Part shown: positions 6,294-9,713 of the stretch, piece after piece
Position numbering within the stretch: the stretch's first letter is position 1
How the letters are laid out: each line of letters opens with the position of its first letter
From: Prevotellaceae bacterium UBA3849
GTDB lineage: Bacteria > Bacteroidota > Bacteroidia > Bacteroidales > Bacteroidaceae
Direction of reading: 5' to 3'
DNA length: 9,713 bases
NCBI GenBank assembly: GCA_002392645.1
Contig: DGHL01000080.1
Location: 1 to 9,713, forward strand
Made by a program: the position numbers and the translations under genes
Notes under the pieces: generated by a model
Databases searched by the model: none
Seen by the model: the letters and a program-made list of their open reading frames with translations, nothing else
What the model was told of the DNA's origin: nothing

Positions 6294-6336
6294 AAAAAAG
6301 GTGGCTCACTACCAACGACAGGTAATGAGCCACCTT
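6294..6336 (-). terminator. Terminator of rubrerythrin
   Basis: AAGGTGGCTCA (6298-6308) and TGAGCCACCTT (6326-6336) form a perfect 11-bp stem. It is extended inward by TACC/GGTA after one mismatch, with a 7-base loop. On the minus strand the stem is followed by a run of six T (plus-strand A at 6294-6299). It lies about 58 bases after the rubrerythrin stop. The plus strand also has T-rich sequence (ttattttaatttt), so it may work in both directions. Confidence 0.9.
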
Positions 6337-6393
6337 ATTTTAATTTTATGACTATGTCACCACACGCTGACGATGCAGCGCGGGGAGCAAAGT

Positions 6394-6936
6394 CTAGAAA
6401 TTGTCCACGTGAATCTCAAAGTACGACTTTGGATGAGCACATGTAGGACATACCTCCGGTGCCTTCTCTCCAACTACTATGTGACCGCAGTTGCGACACT
6501 CCCATACCTTTACCTCGCTCTTAGCGAAAACCTCCTGCATCTCTATGTTCTTGAGCAATGCACGATAGCGTTCCTCATGGCGCTTCTCTATGGCAGCCAC
6601 AAGCCTGAACTTGGCAGCGAGAGTCTTGAAGCCCTCCTCCTCGGCAGTCTTGGCAAAGCCTTCGTACATATCAGTCCATTCATAGTTCTCGCCATCGGCA
6701 GCAGCGGCAAGATTCTCCGCCGTAGAGCCTATGCCGCCAGTGAGTTCCTTAAACCACATTTTGGCATGCTCCTTTTCGTTGTCGGCAGTCTTGAGAAATA
6801 TCTCGGCAATCTGCTCGAACCCTTCTTTCTTTGCCTTTGAGGCGAAATAGGTGTACTTGTTACGCGCCTGACTCTCGCCAGCGAATGCAGCCTCCAGATT
6901 CTTCTCTGTCTGCGTGCCAGAATACTTGGTTTTCAT
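6394..6936 (-). CDS. rbr: Rubrerythrin
   Basis: A 180-residue protein with the classical two-domain layout. The N-terminal ferritin-like four-helix bundle (residues about 10-135) carries the di-iron ligands: Glu21, Glu54 and His57 (ExxH in NEKEH), glutamates in the third helix (92-100, YEGFAKTAEEEGF), and Glu117 with His120 (AIEKRH). The C-terminal rubredoxin domain has CRNC (147-150) and CPTC (163-166), which bind one iron. Rubrerythrins reduce hydrogen peroxide to water with electrons from NADH through rubredoxin-type partners; this one is cytoplasmic and typical of anaerobes. The ATG at 6936 gives the standard N-terminus MKTKYSGTQTEKNL. Upstream, TAACTTAC resembles a -7 box only weakly, so its promoter is unclear; 92 bases separate it from the HerA-like gene, and read-through is possible. 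A strong terminator follows. Confidence 0.97.
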   Translation of the reverse strand: MKTKYSGTQTEKNLEAAFAGESQARNKYTYFASKAKKEGFEQIAEIFLKTADNEKEHAKMWFKELTGGIGSTAENLAAAADGENYEWTDMYEGFAKTAEEEGFKTLAAKFRLVAAIEKRHEERYRALLKNIEMQEVFAKSEVKVWECRNCGHIVVGEKAPEVCPTCAHPKSYFEIHVDNF

Positions 6937-7028
6937 AAGTTCATGTTGTTTTGTAAGTTAATATTATGTGCGTCAATGGCGCACCGCTTGTTGTATGTCG
7001 TCACTGATGTGTACAGCAGCAGAGATGC

Positions 7029-8627
7029 TTACTTGATAAGGTTGCCCAGTATGTCGCGTGTCAGTTCCTTGGTTATGGTACGGCTGGCAGCACTGGTGGC
7101 ATTCTTCACCACACGACCCGTGGCGGTGGTTCTCGACTTTGTCTTCTTGCCTGTTATCTTATCACTGACATAGGTGCCCAGCAGTGCTGCGAAAGTAGAG
7201 GTGATGGCAGTGATGATGGCCTTCCATACCTTGCTCATCATGCCTGGCTTTGATTTCTCCTTCTCCTCGGCCTTTTCCTCCTTCTCTGCTTCCTTGCTTG
7301 CCGCTATGTCGGCCTTCTCCTGCTCTTCCTGCAGGGCCTTCTTCTCACTCTCCTCCATGAGCACCTCGAAGGCACTCTCACGGTCTTCAGGAGTGTCGTA
7401 CTTGCCGTATATGCGGCTCTGCTTGATGATGTCGAGACGCTGGCCTTCTGTTACGGCTCCTATCTGCGACAGTGGGAAGAGCACCTTGGCGCGCTGCACT
7501 ATGCTTGGTGCGCCCTTCTCGTCAAGGAAGCTCACCAGTGCCTCGCCGGTCTCAAGATTCATTATAGCCTCATCGGTCTTGAAGTCTGGATTTGCACGGA
7601 ACGTATCGGCTGCGGTCTTCACTGCCTTCTGGTCTTTAGGAGTGTATGCACGCAGGGCATGCTGCACACGGTTGCCGAGCTGTCCGAGTATATTCTCAGG
7701 TATGTCGGTAGGACTCTGTGTTATGAAGTATATGCCTACGCCCTTTGAGCGTATGAGTCGGATTACCTGTTCTATCTTGTCGAGCAGTGCCTTGCTGGTG
7801 CCGTCGAATAGCATGTGTGCCTCATCGAAGAAAAACACGAGCTTCGGCAGTTCCATATCGCCTACCTCTGGCAGCGTAGAATAGAGTTCGCTGAGCAACC
7901 ACAGCAGGAAGGTGGAGTATAGCTTTGGCTGCATCATCAGCTTGTCGGCTGCCAATACACTCATCACGCCCTTGCCGCCCTCGGTCTGCATCAGGTCTGA
8001 TATCTCGAATGATGGTCTGCCAAAGAACTTGTCGGCGCCCTGGTTCTCCAGCTGCAGCAGTGCTCGCTGTATGGCACCTACGCTGGCTGTCGATATATTG
8101 CCGTATTTTGTAGTGTATTCCTTGGCATTCTTTGATACCCAGTCGAGCATTGAGCGCAGGTCTTTCAGGTCATCCAAGAGCAGTCCGCGCTCATCGGCAA
8201 TGCGGAACACGATGTTCAAGACGCCGTCCTGCGTCTCGTTGAGCTGCAGCAGGCGCGACAACAGCTGTGGTCCTATCTGCGATACGGTGGCACGCATAGG
8301 GTGTCCCTGTTCGCCGAATACGTCGTAGAACCTTACAGGGCATGCCTGGAACTCCGGATTCTCAATGCCGAACTCCGGCATACGCTTCTCTATGAATCCG
8401 CTTGTCTTGCCCACCTGGGATATGCCACTGAGGTCGCCCTTCATATCAGCCATGAAACAAGGTACGCCTGCCTGGCAGAAGGTCTCTGCCATCACCTGCA
8501 GCGTTACGGTCTTACCCGTACCCGTAGCGCCGGCTATCAGTCCGTGGCGGTTAGCCATCTTTCCAGTTATTGACAGTGCTCCTGCCTCGCAGTGAGCTAT
8601 GTATAGTCCTCTTTCTTTATCTAACAT
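7029..8627 (-). CDS. HerA-like (DUF853/YjgR-type) P-loop ATPase
   Basis: A 532-residue ATPase of the DUF853 family, related to the HerA/FtsK translocase superfamily and to E. coli YjgR. Walker A is GATGTGKT (33-40). The conserved DMKGDLSG motif is at 61-68. Walker B is LVFFFDEAH (263-271). FITQSP (301-306) is sensor-like, followed by QLGNRVQHALRAYTPKDQKAV (316-336), a highly conserved stretch of this family. Residues 425-460 are a strongly charged Glu/Lys helix. Residues 465-487 are a hydrophobic or amphipathic segment, followed by a basic tail ending in RTITKELTRDILGNLIK, the family's usual terminal motif. The biochemical role of the family is not established; DNA or protein translocation by a hexameric ring is inferred from HerA. 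No HerA partner nuclease (NurA) is visible, so a role in DNA repair is unsupported. The length is normal. The ATG at 8627 follows a TATCTTTG promoter element. Confidence 0.93.
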   Translation of the reverse strand: MLDKERGLYIAHCEAGALSITGKMANRHGLIAGATGTGKTVTLQVMAETFCQAGVPCFMADMKGDLSGISQVGKTSGFIEKRMPEFGIENPEFQACPVRFYDVFGEQGHPMRATVSQIGPQLLSRLLQLNETQDGVLNIVFRIADERGLLLDDLKDLRSMLDWVSKNAKEYTTKYGNISTASVGAIQRALLQLENQGADKFFGRPSFEISDLMQTEGGKGVMSVLAADKLMMQPKLYSTFLLWLLSELYSTLPEVGDMELPKLVFFFDEAHMLFDGTSKALLDKIEQVIRLIRSKGVGIYFITQSPTDIPENILGQLGNRVQHALRAYTPKDQKAVKTAADTFRANPDFKTDEAIMNLETGEALVSFLDEKGAPSIVQRAKVLFPLSQIGAVTEGQRLDIIKQSRIYGKYDTPEDRESAFEVLMEESEKKALQEEQEKADIAASKEAEKEEKAEEKEKSKPGMMSKVWKAIITAITSTFAALLGTYVSDKITGKKTKSRTTATGRVVKNATSAASRTITKELTRDILGNLIK

Positions 8628-8678
8628 AATGTATGTTTATTGTTTAGTTATTAATTACTTCAGTTAATCTTCTGCTTG

Positions 8679-8686
8679 CAAAGATA
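8679..8686 (-). promoter_or_regulatory. -7 promoter element of the HerA-like gene
   Basis: TATCTTTG on the minus strand matches TAnnTTTG exactly, about 52 bases before the ATG. No TTTG is found at the usual -33 distance; the region is T-rich instead. Leader length would be about 45 bases. Confidence 0.6.
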
Positions 8687-8733
8687 ATCAAAATAATTAT
8701 AAAAACCGCTTTTTTGCGAAAAAAACATCGTTC

Positions 8734-8755
8734 AAAATGCATTATTTTGCATTTT
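8734..8755 (-). terminator. Hairpin downstream of the acetyltransferase
   Basis: AAAATGCA (8734-8741) and TGCATTTT (8748-8755) form a perfect 8-bp stem with a 6-base loop, ending in TTTT on the minus strand, about 65 bases after the acetyltransferase stop. A second T-run (TTTTTTT near 8719-8725, minus strand) follows. This is the best terminator candidate for that gene. Confidence 0.6.
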
Positions 8756-8775
8756 CAGACCTTTCATGCTCATAC

Positions 8776-8806
8776 GGAATCGTCGGAAATCGTCAGAATT
8801 GTCGTT
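8776..8806 (-). repeat. 3'-end motif AACGACAATTCTGAC with degenerate repeats
   Basis: The 15-mer GTCAGAATTGTCGTT (8792-8806, plus strand) is identical to the arms of the hairpin at 1383-1460. Read in the direction of the acetyltransferase gene it is AACGACAATTCTGAC, starting 14 bases after the stop. It is followed by two looser units (GATTTCCGAC and GATTCCG), so the stretch is a short tandem array of about 9-10-base units. Confidence 0.8.
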
Positions 8807-8820
8807 TCTAAACAGCTATC

Positions 8821-9342
8821 CTACAACCTCTTTTCAAAAATCAAGGTGTCGAAGTATTGATTGAACTTATAGCCACACTGATGGAGGTGCGCTGCCTTTA
8901 CGTATCCCATTCGCTCATGAAAGAAACTGCTGGCATTGGTAAGATACGGGGTTTCTACATTGGTCCACGTAACCTTGGCATAAAGGTTGCGCCTGCCTTG
9001 CTTGCGTAAGAGCTGCTCAAGTTCTGAATACAATGCCCTGCCAACGCCCGAACGCCTATTGCCACGCTCCACGTATATAGTAGTCTCAACGCTATGGTTT
9101 GCCGCCGGACGGGCTATGAACTTATGTGCATAACTGTAACCTATCACCCTGTCGCCTTCCACGGCTACAAGATATGGAAACTCCTTGCTCAACTCAATGA
9201 TACTTTCACGAAATTCCTCAACCGTAGGAACCACCATGTCGTATGTTATGGCTGTCTGCTCAACGTATGGCGCATATATGTCGCGTATGGCGGAGGCATC
9301 CTCCTGAACAGCCTGGCGTATGTAAAATATGTTTGTGTTCAT
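8821..9342 (-). CDS. GNAT-family N-acetyltransferase (phosphinothricin/MnaT-like)
   Basis: A 173-residue acetyltransferase from the ATG at 9342. The N-terminal part IRQAVQEDASAIRDIYAPYVEQTAITYD (8-35) is typical of the group that includes phosphinothricin and methionine-sulfone acetyltransferases (Pat, YncA/MnaT). The acetyl-CoA pyrophosphate loop is RRSGVGRA (96-103; RxxGxG). The C-terminal FHERMGYVKAAHLHQCGYKFNQYFD (141-165) is the usual final region. It should transfer acetyl from acetyl-CoA to the amino group of a small molecule, perhaps an amino-acid analogue; the true substrate is unknown. The same frame is open to an upstream ATG at 9480, but that adds 46 residues with no family similarity and would start upstream of the promoter at 9351-9382. 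The Met at 9342 matches the family N-terminus and lies only a few bases from the predicted transcription start. Confidence 0.88.
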   Translation of the reverse strand: MNTNIFYIRQAVQEDASAIRDIYAPYVEQTAITYDMVVPTVEEFRESIIELSKEFPYLVAVEGDRVIGYSYAHKFIARPAANHSVETTIYVERGNRRSGVGRALYSELEQLLRKQGRRNLYAKVTWTNVETPYLTNASSFFHERMGYVKAAHLHQCGYKFNQYFDTLIFEKRL

Positions 9343-9350
9343 AACATGGG

Positions 9351-9382
9351 CAAAGTTACAAAGATTATATGAATTATGCAAA
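9351..9382 (-). promoter_or_regulatory. Promoter of the acetyltransferase, implying a leaderless mRNA
   Basis: Minus strand: TTTG (9382-9379), 20 bases, TAACTTTG (9358-9351), a consensus Bacteroidetes promoter. The last base of the -7 element is only 8 bases upstream of the ATG (9342), so the transcript should begin within a few bases of the start codon. This also decides the start of the gene. Confidence 0.72.
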
Positions 9383-9404
9383 AGAATAGGAAGAATTCTT
9401 TTTT

Positions 9405-9426
9405 GGTGGGTTCTAATAATTCCCAC
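9405..9426 (-). repeat. GTGGG...CCCAC element, copy 2
   Basis: On the minus strand GTGGGAATTATT followed by AGAACCCACC and a T-poor, A-rich tail. Two internal bases differ from the plus-strand copies. It lies just upstream of the -33 box of the acetyltransferase and is inverted relative to copy 3. Confidence 0.85.
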
Positions 9427-9568
9427 TGTCAGATTTTTGAATTTGTTTCGAGGGCAAAATGTTAACTGATAAGGGAGCATAGCGGGCTATGTGACCGCAG
9501 AAGCTAGCAGTTTGCACCAAAAGAAAACAAAAATATGACATAATGTTATTCATGTAATTAACTAATTT

Positions 9569-9596
9569 AACTCGTGGGAATTTTTAGAACCCACCT
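9569..9596 (+). repeat. GTGGG...CCCAC element, copy 3
   Basis: AACTCGTGGGAATTTTT followed by AGAACCCACCT. It matches copy 1 (6267-6293) over its full length apart from one extra T, and is an inverted partner of copy 2, from which it is separated by about 145 bases. Confidence 0.88.
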
Positions 9597-9635
9597 TTAA
9601 TCAGTAATATTACATCAAGGTTATAATGATACGAT

Positions 9636-9676
9636 TCCAAGGGATAGGATGCTGATTCTTATTCCTTGGATTTTTT
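9636..9676 (+). terminator. Strong intrinsic terminator, plus strand
   Basis: TCCAAGG (9636-9642) pairs with CCTTGGA (9664-9670). The stem continues inward for about seven more pairs, including two G-T pairs, to a short loop near TGCTGAT. Six T follow directly (9671-9676). No protein gene on the plus strand precedes it within the window. Confidence 0.78.
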
Positions 9677-9713
9677 GTAAGACCTTGCAACATTCGATTG
9701 TAGTAGCACCTGT

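Larger units (their letters stand above)
5757..6393. other. Gene-free, hairpin-rich block, probably a non-coding repeated element
   Basis: These 637 bases between the regulator and rubrerythrin show no convincing gene. They contain many hairpins: GATTTTGAAGG/CCTTCAAAATC (5797-5807 with 5851-5861); AGCCCTGTATCACAGGGCT (5913-5931); the repeat cluster at 5969-6034; AAAATG-GGG-CATTTT (6039-6053); AAAAAG-CTGT-CTTTTT (6060-6075); CCATG/CATGG enclosing TCATT/AATGA (6162-6194). The 9-base inverted ends ATGACATGG (5789-5797) and CCATGTCAT (6223-6231) frame most of it. The right end holds the GTGGG element and the rubrerythrin terminator. The two open frames of 60-73 codons here lie antisense to each other over the same hairpins and do not look coding. 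Confidence 0.6.
9343..9713. other. Gene-free right end of the window
   Basis: Apart from the acetyltransferase promoter, these 371 bases contain no convincing gene. They hold two inverted GTGGG...CCCAC elements, a nested stem (AACTG...CAGTT enclosing CATAGC-GG-GCTATG, about 9463-9512), and a strong plus-strand terminator. The plus strand between 9430 and 9676 could encode a structured small RNA; I found no clear TAnnTTTG promoter for it. Confidence 0.55.

Noticed and set aside
6373..6840. Plus-strand 155-residue open frame opposite rubrerythrin
   Set aside because: Pure antisense shadow of a well-supported gene. Rubrerythrin carries all expected metal ligands on the minus strand.
7174..8328. 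Long plus-strand frames opposite the HerA-like ATPase (236 and 138 codons)
   Set aside because: Shadows of a gene with intact Walker motifs. Their Ser/Leu-rich composition is what antisense of acidic/lysine-rich coding sequence gives.
9343..9480. N-terminal extension of the acetyltransferase to an ATG at 9480
   Set aside because: The extra 46 residues do not resemble the family, contain the GTGGG element and the promoter, and would require a transcript from further upstream.
9460..9515. Nested stems resembling part of a tRNA
   Set aside because: No acceptor stem, T-loop motif or CCA end can be fitted; at most an unrelated structured RNA.

Overview
The window looks like chromosomal DNA of a Bacteroidales bacterium, most probably Prevotellaceae. 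The evidence is the Bacteroidetes promoter type (TTTG, 19-20 bases, TAnnTTTG), which precedes several genes, AT-rich leaders without a clear Shine-Dalgarno sequence, and the gene families present: a periplasmic propeller/Y_Y_Y regulator with an AraC output domain, a secreted nucleoside-hydrolase-like protein, and rubrerythrin. No phage, transposase, CRISPR, tRNA or rRNA gene is visible.

Left part (1-2640). A secreted protein made of near-identical 16-residue repeats runs off the left edge on the minus strand. It is divergent from a small YqiA/YcfP-type esterase on the plus strand (784-1359). The esterase converges on a secreted nucleoside-hydrolase-like protein (1483-2556, minus). The two genes share one long, almost perfect hairpin that should end transcription in both directions. 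A 15-base motif in that hairpin occurs again just after the stop codon of the acetyltransferase at the far right.

Middle (2644-5756). A small secreted protein of unknown function (minus) lies upstream of the nucleoside hydrolase gene in the same direction, so the two may be one transcription unit. Back to back with it is a 784-residue membrane regulator with a periplasmic propeller, Y_Y_Y domain, one membrane helix and cytoplasmic AraC-type DNA-binding domain, but no histidine kinase or receiver domain. The two promoters lie head to head, so the regulator may control the secreted pair.

A 637-base gene-free block (5757-6393) follows. It is full of hairpins and short direct and inverted repeats, and looks like a non-coding structured or repeated element.

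Right part (6394-9713). Three minus-strand genes: rubrerythrin (peroxide detoxification), a HerA-like/DUF853 ATPase, and a GNAT acetyltransferase that appears to be transcribed with almost no leader. The last 371 bases hold no convincing gene. They contain two inverted copies of a GTGGG...CCCAC hairpin element, also found once beside the rubrerythrin terminator, and a strong plus-strand terminator with no gene in front of it, which may mark a small RNA.
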